Position numbers and translations under genes: made by a program. From the NCBI GenBank assembly GCA_903824675.1, contig CAIJXV010000093.1, positions 1 to 64,000 on the forward strand: a stretch of DNA of 64,000 bases, given 5' to 3'. The stretch is from an uncultured bacterium (lineage in GTDB: Bacteria; Verrucomicrobiota; Kiritimatiellia; CAIKKV01; CAIJXV01). Below are positions 53,306 to 61,588 of the stretch, one piece after another. Position 1 is the first letter of the stretch. Every line of letters begins with the position of its first letter. The notes beneath the pieces were generated by a model that did not search any database, was not told the DNA's origin, and worked only from the letters and a program-made list of their open reading frames with translations.

Positions 53306-53640
53306 TGGGATTCCGCAGAATTTCACGCGGAGGCGCGGAGGTCGCGGAGGATAGAGGCCGAAAAGAAGGCCGCGTGATGAGTCCCGCCTTGGAGACGGAA
53401 TGCATCACGCGTCCGGTGTTCGTTCTTATGACGACGTAAAGGAAAATGCAAGCGGTGGCGTGATACCCGGCCACGTTTCGTGGACGCTCATCGCGGCCCC
53501 TCTTCCTTGGCGAACTCCGCGACGAGAAGGCCGTGCGAGGCCCCCCCCCGGTCCACCCCGGGAATCGCGATCCCTTTTGGGCGACTGACTTTTCACTGCA
53601 CAGCAGATGGATTTGCTCTTCATAACCCAGGGCCGGTCAG
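53306..53640. other. non-coding region with decayed repeats and a perfect inverted repeat
   Basis: GC-rich, no credible gene. It opens with a tandem-like stretch, CACGCGGAGGCGCGGAGG (from 53330), of the kind scattered in PVC genomes. A perfect 9-bp inverted repeat CGCGTGATG/CATCACGCG (53371-53379, 53403-53411) has a 23-nt loop. From about 53640 to 53800 the sequence turns strongly AT-rich ahead of the sigma-54 promoter and could hold activator-binding or bendable DNA. Confidence 0.5.
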
Positions 53641-53800
53641 GAGGCTTATAGATTAATACATTTTCGTAGTTAAAATGAAATTTAATACCGATATGTAACT
53701 ATTCATTTAAATTTACGCCGACTTATGGTCCAACGCATTATCTGTAAGTTATTTTTTTAAAACGTTTTATACATCAACAAATCGCTCAAGACCATGGGGC

Positions 53801-53816
53801 TGGCATGGTCTTTGCT
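53801..53816 (+). promoter_or_regulatory. sigma-54 promoter of amtB-glnK
   Basis: TGGCATGGTCTTTGCT fits the sigma-54 consensus (TGGCACGG-N4-TTGCA): GG at -24 and GC at -12 with exactly 10 nt between them. The start would fall near 53828, giving a leader of about 46 nt with CGGAGGG before ATG 53874. An NtrC-like activator must act from upstream; no clear palindromic NtrC site was found, but the AT-rich stretch 53640-53800 would be the place. Confidence 0.75.
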
Positions 53817-53873
53817 AATAACCAGATGAACTTAACAACCAGTTAAGATCGCGATGAAACGGAGGGTTATCAA

Positions 53874-55205
53874 ATGAGAAAATCCGGCCTAGTCGGATAT
53901 GGAATGGCAGGTCTTGCATTGCTGCTTTCAATCGTCGGGCCAACTGCGGCCTTCGCGCAAGGGTCAGCCCCCGTCGTCGCCCGGATCGACACCGGCGACA
54001 CCGCCTGGGTTCTGGCCAGCGCGGGTCTCGTGTTGCTGATGACACCCGGACTCGCCTTCTTCTATGGCGGCTTGGTCCGGCGAAAAAATGTTCTCTCCAT
54101 ATTGATGCAATGCTTCACCGCCATGTGCCTGGTCACTTTGCAATGGGTTCTATTCGGCTATACGCTCGCATTCGGACCGGATGTCCATGGATTGATCGGC
54201 AATCTGAAATGGGCGTTTCTGTCCACCGTGGGCGCGGATCCGAATCCGGACTACGCCGCGACAATTCCCCAGACGGCCTTTATGGCCTTCCAGCTCAAGT
54301 TTGCAATCATCACCCCGGCACTGATCCTCGGTGCCTTCGCAGAACGCATGCGATTCCCGGCCTTTTGCCTCTTCACTCTGCTCTGGGCCACCCTGGTTTA
54401 TGACCCGGTGGCACACTGGGTCTGGGGCGTCGGGGGATTCCTGCGGAACCTGGGTGCCCTGGACTTCGCGGGGGGCACGGTCGTGCATATCACCGCAGGC
54501 ATGGCGGCTTTGGCCGCCGCCCTCGTCCTCGGAAAACGAGTCGGCCCCACCTCCCCACCCCATAATCTGCCCTTGGCGATTCTCGGCGCCGGCATGCTGT
54601 GGTTCGGTTGGTTCGGCTTTAATGCGGGGAGCGCACTCGGAGCCAACGGACTGGCGGCAAACGCCTTTGTCACAACCCACATTGCCACGGCGGCCGCCGG
54701 ACTGACCTGGGCGCTCCTGGATGGGGCTTTCCATCGCAAGGCCACGACCTTGGGCATGATCACCGGCGCCGTCGCGGGGTTGGTGTCCATCACCCCGGCC
54801 TGCGGATTCGTAACCCCGCTCAGCGCCATCTGGATTGGAATGGGAGCCAGCGGGGTTTGCTTCCTTTTTGTCACCTTCGTCAAGGCGAAGTTCGGCTATG
54901 ACGACACCCTGGACGCATTCGGCGTGCATGGGGTGGGCGGCATTTGGGGCGCGCTCGCGACCGGACTATGGGCGACTCAGAAGGTGAATGCCGCCGGCGC
55001 CAACGGTCTTTTTTATGGCAACCCGGTTCAGTTTTGGATCCAGCTCAAAACCACCGTGATCACCATGGTGTTTTCGTTCGTAGCCTCCTACGCACTGCTC
55101 AAACTCGTGGATTTCCTGGTCGGCCTGCGGGTATCCGAACACGATGAGCGGGTGGGCCTGGATCTAACGCAACACCGGGAAGCCGCCTACACCATGCTCG
55201 ACTGA
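53874..55205 (+). CDS. amtB: ammonium transporter
   Basis: A 443-residue Amt protein with cleavable signal (AAFAQG) and 11 membrane helices. The conserved pore features are visible: DTAWVLASAGLVLLMTPGLAFFYGG at the start of the mature protein, the first pore histidine in YDPVAHWVWG and the second in DAFGVHGVGGIWG. It conducts ammonium into the cell and is gated by GlnK. The sigma-54 promoter upstream and glnK 24 bp downstream form the classical nitrogen-limitation operon. Confidence 0.97.
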   Translation: MRKSGLVGYGMAGLALLLSIVGPTAAFAQGSAPVVARIDTGDTAWVLASAGLVLLMTPGLAFFYGGLVRRKNVLSILMQCFTAMCLVTLQWVLFGYTLAFGPDVHGLIGNLKWAFLSTVGADPNPDYAATIPQTAFMAFQLKFAIITPALILGAFAERMRFPAFCLFTLLWATLVYDPVAHWVWGVGGFLRNLGALDFAGGTVVHITAGMAALAAALVLGKRVGPTSPPHNLPLAILGAGMLWFGWFGFNAGSALGANGLAANAFVTTHIATAAAGLTWALLDGAFHRKATTLGMITGAVAGLVSITPACGFVTPLSAIWIGMGASGVCFLFVTFVKAKFGYDDTLDAFGVHGVGGIWGALATGLWATQKVNAAGANGLFYGNPVQFWIQLKTTVITMVFSFVASYALLKLVDFLVGLRVSEHDERVGLDLTQHREAAYTMLD

Positions 55206-55229
55206 CCTTTCAGAAAGGAACATCCCAAT

Positions 55230-55571
55230 ATGAAATATATCATTGCTGTCATCCAACCGGATCGATTGGACGCCGTACTGGATCTGCTTGAAGATAAAGA
55301 GATCCACCTCGTAACGGTCTCCCCCGTCATGGGCCGGGGCCGCCAGAAAGGCATCGCCGCTGTCTACCGGAGCCACAAGGAAGCCGGAAGCCTCCTGAAA
55401 AAAATCAAACTCGAGATCGCCGTCAACGAGGCGTTCGTGCAGTCAACCGTCGACGCGATCACCCAGGGCGCCCGTACGGGAAACATCGGTGATGGCAAGA
55501 TTTTCGTCCTCGACCTCAATGAGTGTATTCGCATTCGGACCGGGGAAATCGGCGGAGTCGCCATCGGCTGA
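55230..55571 (+). CDS. glnK: PII nitrogen-regulatory protein with a non-uridylylatable T-loop
   Basis: A 113-residue PII protein; AGAAAGGA precedes ATG 55230. T-loop GRGRQKGIAAVYRSHKEAG retains Tyr46 but has Glu51 in place of Tyr51, the residue uridylylated in enteric GlnB/GlnK. The C-terminal nucleotide-binding stretch ARTGNIGDGKIFVLDL is intact, so ATP/ADP/2-oxoglutarate sensing is likely kept. It probably blocks AmtB through nucleotide and 2-oxoglutarate signals alone. Confidence 0.93.
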   Translation: MKYIIAVIQPDRLDAVLDLLEDKEIHLVTVSPVMGRGRQKGIAAVYRSHKEAGSLLKKIKLEIAVNEAFVQSTVDAITQGARTGNIGDGKIFVLDLNECIRIRTGEIGGVAIG

Positions 55572-55662
55572 GACGCAACAACACCTTTGATCCCGATTCC
55601 CCTTCGATTTCGGGCGCCCGCTTTTTCTTCGCAGTTTCCCGGTTTTATGTTAAATGGAAGCC

Positions 55663-57612
55663 ATGCGCAAACTTCTCTTTTTTGCTCTCCTGATCCTGAC
55701 CGGCGCGTCTGTCGGTTGTAAAACCCGTAGCGCAATCCCCGCCCCTCCATCCCCCACCCCACCCCCCACCGCCTTTACCATCAATGCCGGATCCGCTCCC
55801 CGCATCGCCGTCATTAAGGCCACCGTTTCCGCCAGTTCCGTCGCCGATCGATCCTATGCCCAAAGCCTTTCCAGCCGCATCGCCCAATGGATTATCCAAA
55901 ACGGGGTCCCCGTTAAAACCCTCTCCGATGAGGATGTCATCGCCGGGAAGCTCCGCGGCTTTTCCGTCGCGCTCCTCGCCTATTCGCCCCACCCCACTCC
56001 GGCGCTGCTCTCCGCCCTCCAGCGCCATCTGAAAGCCGGCGGAAAACTCATCGTATTTTACGGCTCCGACCCCACCCTGGCGGCCCTCATGGATGTCCGG
56101 CTCGATCGCTACCGCCAAACCCCGTCACTCGCCCCCTGGTCCGGCTGGACTTTTATCGCCGATGTTCCGGCCGATGTTCCCCGTCAAATTGAACAATTCT
56201 CCGCCAACATTTTCACGGTCCTCCCCGCCCATCCCAAATCCCGCATCATCGCCTATTGGAAGACCGCCGCGGGGCGCGCCCCTGAATCCCCACCCGCCTG
56301 GCTCAAAACCCCGGGGGGATTCTGGATGACCCACATCCTGCAGGATGGAGATGGCGCCGCCAAGAGCCAGATGCTCCTCGCCCTTTGCGGCGAGCTCGAT
56401 CCGCTCGTCTGGCGACAAGCGGCTGAAGCCGCCCTGCGCCAAGCCCGATCCCTCGCCCACCACTCCCGCAATGCCGAAACCCTGCGCGCACTGGACACCC
56501 TGGAACACGCCGCTTCGGCCGGAAAATATCCCGAAGTCGTCCGGGAAGGGAAACGCCTGCAGGAAGCCCTCCTCATCGGCCTGGCGTGTGCCCAGAGACC
56601 GCGTCGACCTGAATTCCGCGGCGTGTGGGACCACTCTGGCACCGGATTGTATCCCGGCGACTGGAATCGCACGGCCAAAATTCTGGCGGATTCCGGCTTC
56701 CAGGCGATTTTCCCCTATTGCGGTTCGCCCGCCGAAGCGCTGTATGCCACCCCGCTCCTGCCTCCGGCCGATGCCTTCCAAAAATATGGCGATCAACTCG
56801 ATCAAGCCCTTCGCGCCGGTCACCCCAACGGCTTGGAAGTCCACGCCTGGGTCATCTGCTGGCGCATGGAAACCGCGCCGGCCGCCACCCGCGCCCGGCT
56901 TCGTCGTCTAGGCCGCCTTCAGGTGTCCGATACCGGTACGCCACTGGATTGGCTGTGCCCTTCACATCCCGAAAATCACTCCCTGATGCGGACTCAAATC
57001 CGGGACATCGCCCAACGGTATCCGGTCGACGGCATTCATCTCGATTACATCCGCTACAAGGATTCCCATCACTGTTTCTGCGCCGGGTGCCGGGCCCGGT
57101 TCGAATCGTCCATCGGACACTCCATCCGCCATTGGCCGGCCGACGTCCGTTCCGGTCCCCTTCAGGATCGCTATTCCGCCTGGCGATGTGAACAAATCAA
57201 CAGCCTGGTGGCCGAAGTGGCACAGGACTTGAAAGGCATCCGCAAGGATTTGAAATTGTCGGCGGCGGTCTGGGGCTATTATCCGCTTTGCATCAAAAGC
57301 ATTGGACAGGATTGGGGCGCCTGGCTCCGATTGGGCGATCTCGATTTCGCTTGTCCCATGAATTATACGGCCGATGCCGGTCAATTTACCCGCTGGGTCA
57401 AAACCCAGACCGCCCTGCCCGGCGCTTCGGGCAAAATCATGGCCGGCCTGGGGGTCACGGCCATGGAAAGTCGGCTGTCGCCAGCCCAGACCATCGAGCA
57501 GATTCAAATTCTGCGCCACACCGGGGCATCCGGATTCCTGCTATTCGATCTCAACAGCACCCTCGAACGGGAAATCCTGCCCTACCTGCGAATGGGCATC
57601 ACCGCTCCGTAA
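55663..57612 (+). CDS. glycoside-hydrolase-like (GHL10-type) lipoprotein
   Basis: A 649-residue protein. ATG 55663 gives a lipoprotein signal MRKLLFFALLILTGASVGC; ATG 55654 adds three residues and neither has a strong ribosome site. The N-terminal half (about 40-300) contains an alpha/beta ThuA or amidotransferase-like domain. The C-terminal TIM-barrel (about 310-640) matches GHL10/DUF187-type enzymes: FRGVWDHSGT, LEVHAWVICWRM and the key DGIHLDYIRYKD. It is probably a polysaccharide- or peptidoglycan-acting enzyme anchored in a membrane. CHCFCAGC is a Cys-rich insert common in this family. Confidence 0.85.
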   Translation: MRKLLFFALLILTGASVGCKTRSAIPAPPSPTPPPTAFTINAGSAPRIAVIKATVSASSVADRSYAQSLSSRIAQWIIQNGVPVKTLSDEDVIAGKLRGFSVALLAYSPHPTPALLSALQRHLKAGGKLIVFYGSDPTLAALMDVRLDRYRQTPSLAPWSGWTFIADVPADVPRQIEQFSANIFTVLPAHPKSRIIAYWKTAAGRAPESPPAWLKTPGGFWMTHILQDGDGAAKSQMLLALCGELDPLVWRQAAEAALRQARSLAHHSRNAETLRALDTLEHAASAGKYPEVVREGKRLQEALLIGLACAQRPRRPEFRGVWDHSGTGLYPGDWNRTAKILADSGFQAIFPYCGSPAEALYATPLLPPADAFQKYGDQLDQALRAGHPNGLEVHAWVICWRMETAPAATRARLRRLGRLQVSDTGTPLDWLCPSHPENHSLMRTQIRDIAQRYPVDGIHLDYIRYKDSHHCFCAGCRARFESSIGHSIRHWPADVRSGPLQDRYSAWRCEQINSLVAEVAQDLKGIRKDLKLSAAVWGYYPLCIKSIGQDWGAWLRLGDLDFACPMNYTADAGQFTRWVKTQTALPGASGKIMAGLGVTAMESRLSPAQTIEQIQILRHTGASGFLLFDLNSTLEREILPYLRMGITAP

Positions 57613-57710
57613 AACCATATCACGGGGCTCAGTGAATCACAGAGAATCGTAGCCGGTCACGGGCCCCATCGCCAAAGAGGGTCAAAATAGGACTGATGAG
57701 AAAACTCTTC

Positions 57711-58712
57711 TTAGCGCACTTTGGATCCGACAGCCTTTGTCGCCACAGATCCCGCGGATTTCGCCTCGGGTTCGGCGATGGGGTTTATCAACTCCAGCCA
57801 TTGGCCCCGCCCGAAACCCTGGCCGTCAACCCGTTCCGCATAGGATAACTTCTTGTCCGACTGCATAATCCGGATCGTTCCAACCCGGGGACCGGGCAAA
57901 TAATCCAGCACATCACCAGTTTCAGGATCGGTAACGGGTACCGCCGGCTGGCGGACGCAATATAATTGGCCTTCGTTGATTTTTCGATTCTGTCCACCAT
58001 TCAACACCACTTGATTACCCCGCACTTCGGCGACCATCGGCCGCCAGGGTTGACTGGGAATAGTTCGAATGATCCCTTCCACCCCTTGACGTACGGCCTC
58101 CTGGGTTGCTTCGCCGAGAGGCGTTTTAAAAAAGAGTTCGCCGCCAAACGAAATGTTTTTATATTCCGCCGACCCGTAAATCTGCCGGGCTCGTGCGGTT
58201 CCGGTACACTGGACCGAATCGATGATCCGCCCGCTCTCCACCTCGATCAGGGTAATGGTCATGGACACGCGGGCGACATAACCTCTCCCCCCGAAGGCCA
58301 GTTGGCGGAGTTTTACCCAGACCGCAGCCCCACCCGCCTGCGAAAAATCGCCGACCACCCCGCGAATCTGATAATGAGCGCCCTTTAAACGCCCCCCCTC
58401 CGTTCGGCCTTCTTTGCGAAAATAGGGATGCTTCTGCAGGGAGATTTCATCGACAATCCGGCCAAATTGTTCGCGCTCAACCACGGTGAAGCACTTGGTT
58501 TGAACCAATTCGGAGACCAGGAGATCACTCATTCCATCGCCCAGTTTCCACTGGCCTTCAAAACCCGACCGGTTTTCAAACGAGGTCACGGCGACGACGG
58601 GGAGAATACCCCGCCGCAGTGCCCGGGAGGCGCGATATGTGGTGCAAGCCGACAATAAAACAATCAGGGCCAGTGCCCCGGCCAATCCTTGAATAAAACG
58701 CAAGGGTTTCAT
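57711..58712 (-). CDS. CsgG-family outer-membrane lipoprotein
   Basis: A 333-residue lipoprotein (lipobox LLSAC) with the CsgG/HfaB domain in residues about 35-220: VVAVTSFENRSG, GDGMSDLLVSELVQTKCFTVVERE and LRGVVGDFSQ-type strands. CsgG forms the curli secretion pore in E. coli; many homologues secrete or anchor other proteins. The C-terminal 110 residues add a small beta-domain (VVLNGGQNRKINEGQLYCV). No curli subunit is nearby, so the cargo is unknown. GGATCC-region upstream shows no strong ribosome site. Confidence 0.8.
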   Translation of the reverse strand: MKPLRFIQGLAGALALIVLLSACTTYRASRALRRGILPVVAVTSFENRSGFEGQWKLGDGMSDLLVSELVQTKCFTVVEREQFGRIVDEISLQKHPYFRKEGRTEGGRLKGAHYQIRGVVGDFSQAGGAAVWVKLRQLAFGGRGYVARVSMTITLIEVESGRIIDSVQCTGTARARQIYGSAEYKNISFGGELFFKTPLGEATQEAVRQGVEGIIRTIPSQPWRPMVAEVRGNQVVLNGGQNRKINEGQLYCVRQPAVPVTDPETGDVLDYLPGPRVGTIRIMQSDKKLSYAERVDGQGFGRGQWLELINPIAEPEAKSAGSVATKAVGSKVR

Positions 58713-58781
58713 GTCAGATGAAGATACTTGTTTTCCAAATGAATTTCCATTTATTTTCCGTAGGACGGCCCTTCAAAAAAA

Positions 58782-59486
58782 TCACAACCCGCGGAACAAC
58801 AAGTCCATCGCCCAAATCATGACGGGCCGGAACAGACTCCCGAAAAAGAACCAGGCCACGATCAGCCCCAGCCAGCCGAGCGCGGGCTTCCGGACAAACA
58901 CCCGATATGATCGAAGCAGCTTTTCGGGAAGGAAAAGCCCCACCACGCTACTGCCATCCATGGGCGGGAGGGGGATCAGGTTAAATACCATTAAAATCAG
59001 GTTTAAAAAAAACATCACGCTTAATAAGCGGCTCACGGCCAGCCATTCGGGTCGGACGGCCATGACGACCTGATCGAGTTGAAAATGCAGCGGCGTCGAA
59101 AAAATACCCGCCACCAAACCCCATCGGAGCAAGGCAAAAGCGCTGACCATCACCAATCCGTTGGCCACGGGACCCGCCAGGGCCATCAGGGCGGATCGGC
59201 GGGGATACCGTTCGCTCCACTCCAAATTATACGGGGTGGAGGCCCATCCGAACATCCATCCCATCATGAAAAAGGAAAGCAAAGGCGCCCAGACCGTTCC
59301 AATCGGCTCCCGGCGGATATGCGGAAGGGGATTAAGAGTGACCTGACCGCTTCGCCAACCGGTTTGATCCCCTCCCAAAAGAGCGGCATAGGCATGAGCC
59401 GCCTCATGAATACACAACGAAAAGAGGAGTACGGCATACCATAACAAAGCCTGAATGATCGTCGAAATCGCTTGTGCACCGTCCAT
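58782..59486 (-). CDS. site-2 protease family membrane metalloprotease (M50)
   Basis: A 234-residue membrane protein with about six helices. The zinc motif HEAAH lies at 27-31 in the first helix, and the third ligand motif NLIPLPPMDG near 175-184. The short form lacks PDZ or CBS domains, like rhomboid-sized S2P proteins in many bacteria. Substrates may be membrane-bound anti-sigma factors, but none is seen. AGGGGA precedes ATG 59486. It follows nifU-nifS by 17 bp on the same strand. Confidence 0.9.
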   Translation of the reverse strand: MDGAQAISTIIQALLWYAVLLFSLCIHEAAHAYAALLGGDQTGWRSGQVTLNPLPHIRREPIGTVWAPLLSFFMMGWMFGWASTPYNLEWSERYPRRSALMALAGPVANGLVMVSAFALLRWGLVAGIFSTPLHFQLDQVVMAVRPEWLAVSRLLSVMFFLNLILMVFNLIPLPPMDGSSVVGLFLPEKLLRSYRVFVRKPALGWLGLIVAWFFFGSLFRPVMIWAMDLLFRGL

Positions 59487-59503
59487 AGTCCCCTACCCTC
59501 CCC

Positions 59504-60667
59504 TTATCCGCCCCGGGTCACAAACGGCGACATTTCCCGAAGACGGTTGACAATGGCCGGCATCCGGGCAATCACGTAATCAACCTCTTCCTCTGTATTA
59601 TAGCGCGACAGACTGAAGCGGATCGACCCATGCACCCGGGTAAACGGCACGCCCATGGCCCGCAAAACATGCGACGGCTCGAGCGAACCCGAACTACAGG
59701 CCGAACCGGACGAGGCGGCGATCCCGAGATCGCTCAACGAATATAAGATGGCCTCGCCCTCGATATATTCAAAACTGATGTTTAGCGTATTCGGCAACCG
59801 ATGCGCAAGATCCCCATTGACGGACGAATCGGGACACCGTTGCAGCAAGCCCGCTTCCAGCCGGTTGCGCAGAGCCGCCACCCGTGCCTGCTCTTCTTCC
59901 CGGCCGTTCCGGGCTAATTCCGCCGCGCGCCCCAACCCCACGATAAACGGAACGTTTTCCGTGCCGGCCCGTCGGGAGTCTTCCTGATGTCCGCCCAGGA
60001 GAAACGGTTTGATCCGGGTTCCCTTGCGCACGTAGAGCGCCCCCACCCCTTTGGGTGCATGGAGCTTATGCCCCGACAGCGACAACAAATCGACCGGTGT
60101 CCGCCGAACATCGATCGGCAGTTTTCCGACGGCCTGTACGGCGTCGGTGTGGAAAAGGCTGCCGGCGGCTTTGACCCGGCGGGCGATTTCATCAATCGGA
60201 AAAATCGTGCCGGTCTCATTGTTGGCCCACATCACACTCACGACCGCCGGCCCCAAACGCAGAGCTTCATCCAATTCGGCCAGATCGATCTGCCCAACTT
60301 CGTCCACATTCAGTTCAATCAGATTATAACCCCGATCCTTGAGTTCAAGGCAGGGGCCGAGAACCGCGGGATGCTCAACCCGGGTATTGATGATGTTGGG
60401 TTTCAAATCCGTGGCTGTCCCTGCGCCCAGAATGGCCGTGTTGTCACTTTCAGTCCCGCAACTGGTAAACACGATCTCCGCGGGCTCCGCATGAATCAAC
60501 GCGGCGACCAGCTCCCGGGCTTGTTCGACATATTTCCGAACGCCTCCGCCAAAGACGTGCATACTGGAAGGATTCCCCCAGAGCTCGGACAGGAACGGCT
60601 GAATCGCCTCAATCACTTCCGGCGCCGGGCGGGTCGTGGCGTTGTTATCGAAGTAAAGGGTTTTCAC
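59504..60667 (-). CDS. nifS: cysteine desulfurase NifS-type
   Basis: A 387-residue PLP enzyme starting at GTG 60667, which overlaps the nifU stop (GTGA), with GGAGGAGG upstream. PLP lysine 201 is in LSGHKLHAPKG, and the persulfide cysteine 324 is in ASSGSACSSG, the NifS/IscS (group I) form. It supplies sulfur for Fe-S clusters built on NifU. Being paired with NifU and not with nitrogenase genes, it is likely the housekeeping cluster system of this organism, as in several PVC and epsilon lineages. Confidence 0.95.
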   Translation of the reverse strand: MKTLYFDNNATTRPAPEVIEAIQPFLSELWGNPSSMHVFGGGVRKYVEQARELVAALIHAEPAEIVFTSCGTESDNTAILGAGTATDLKPNIINTRVEHPAVLGPCLELKDRGYNLIELNVDEVGQIDLAELDEALRLGPAVVSVMWANNETGTIFPIDEIARRVKAAGSLFHTDAVQAVGKLPIDVRRTPVDLLSLSGHKLHAPKGVGALYVRKGTRIKPFLLGGHQEDSRRAGTENVPFIVGLGRAAELARNGREEEQARVAALRNRLEAGLLQRCPDSSVNGDLAHRLPNTLNISFEYIEGEAILYSLSDLGIAASSGSACSSGSLEPSHVLRAMGVPFTRVHGSIRFSLSRYNTEEEVDYVIARMPAIVNRLREMSPFVTRGG

Positions 60668-61518
60668 TTGGACACCTCCTCCACCACGAGATCCGGACTG
60701 ACAAATTCCTTGAGTTTGGCTTCCACCACATCCTTCAAAGTGAATTGGGCGACCTGACAACGGGCGCACATGCCACGCAGGGCCACGATCACCCGCGAGC
60801 CCTCGACGTCAATCAACTCCAGGTCTCCGCCATCGTTTCGCAGCATGGGCCGGATTTCTTTCTCGATCGTCTCCTCGATCCGCCGGATTTTCTCGATCGT
60901 TGTCAGCCGCTTCCCGGCGGCTTCAGCCGATGTCGGCGGAGCGGCCTTGAGTCGCTCAGCCCGAATCCGTTCGACAATCACTTCGATATCACCCTTACAT
61001 TTCCCGCACCCCCCCCCGGCCTTGGTGTAATGCGTGACTTGCTCCACGGTGGCGAGGTTATTTTCCCGAACCACCATTTCAATGTCATGTTCGGTGACCC
61101 CGAAACATTTACAGATGACTTTCCCTTCCAGAACCCGATGGGCTTTCCCGCCGGTGCGATAACTTTCAATGGCGGCCAGGAGGGCTTCTCGGCCCATGAC
61201 GGAACAGTGCATTTTCTGCTCGGGTAAGCCGCCCAGATAATCGGCGATATCCTGGTTGGTGACGTTCTCGGCTTCCTCGATCGTTTTCCCCTTGATCATT
61301 TCAGTCAGGGCTGAAGACGAAGCAATGGCGCTGGCGCACCCAAACGTCTGGAATTTGACATCCTGAATCCGCTTGTTCTCATCCAGCTTGAAGGTCAACT
61401 TCAGCGCATCGCCACAGGCGAGGGAACCGACTTCTCCAATTCCATCCGGTTTATTGACAACCCCGACGTTCCGGGGATTCCGAAAATGATCCAGCACTTT
61501 GCCGGTATAGTCCCACAT
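60664..61518 (-). CDS. nifU: three-domain Fe-S scaffold NifU
   Basis: A 284-residue scaffold, ATG 61518 with AAGGAG. IscU-like domain about 1-125 with cluster cysteines 35, 61, 105; a ferredoxin-like (BFD/Fer2-type) centre about 130-180 with CKC at 136-138 and CGKC at 171-174; and a C-terminal Nfu domain about 210-284 with CxxC at 251-254. All expected ligands are present. Operon nifU-nifS, then the M50 protease. Confidence 0.95.
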   Translation of the reverse strand: MWDYTGKVLDHFRNPRNVGVVNKPDGIGEVGSLACGDALKLTFKLDENKRIQDVKFQTFGCASAIASSSALTEMIKGKTIEEAENVTNQDIADYLGGLPEQKMHCSVMGREALLAAIESYRTGGKAHRVLEGKVICKCFGVTEHDIEMVVRENNLATVEQVTHYTKAGGGCGKCKGDIEVIVERIRAERLKAAPPTSAEAAGKRLTTIEKIRRIEETIEKEIRPMLRNDGGDLELIDVEGSRVIVALRGMCARCQVAQFTLKDVVEAKLKEFVSPDLVVEEVSK

Positions 61519-61588
61519 AAAACACTCCTTGTTGAAAAACTTTTTTAATCTTATCAAATTATACGCAACTGGGGAAAAAGAAAATGGG

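Noticed and set aside
59504-61518. Nitrogen-fixation cluster
   Set aside because: NifU and NifS are present but there are no nitrogenase genes; they serve general Fe-S assembly.
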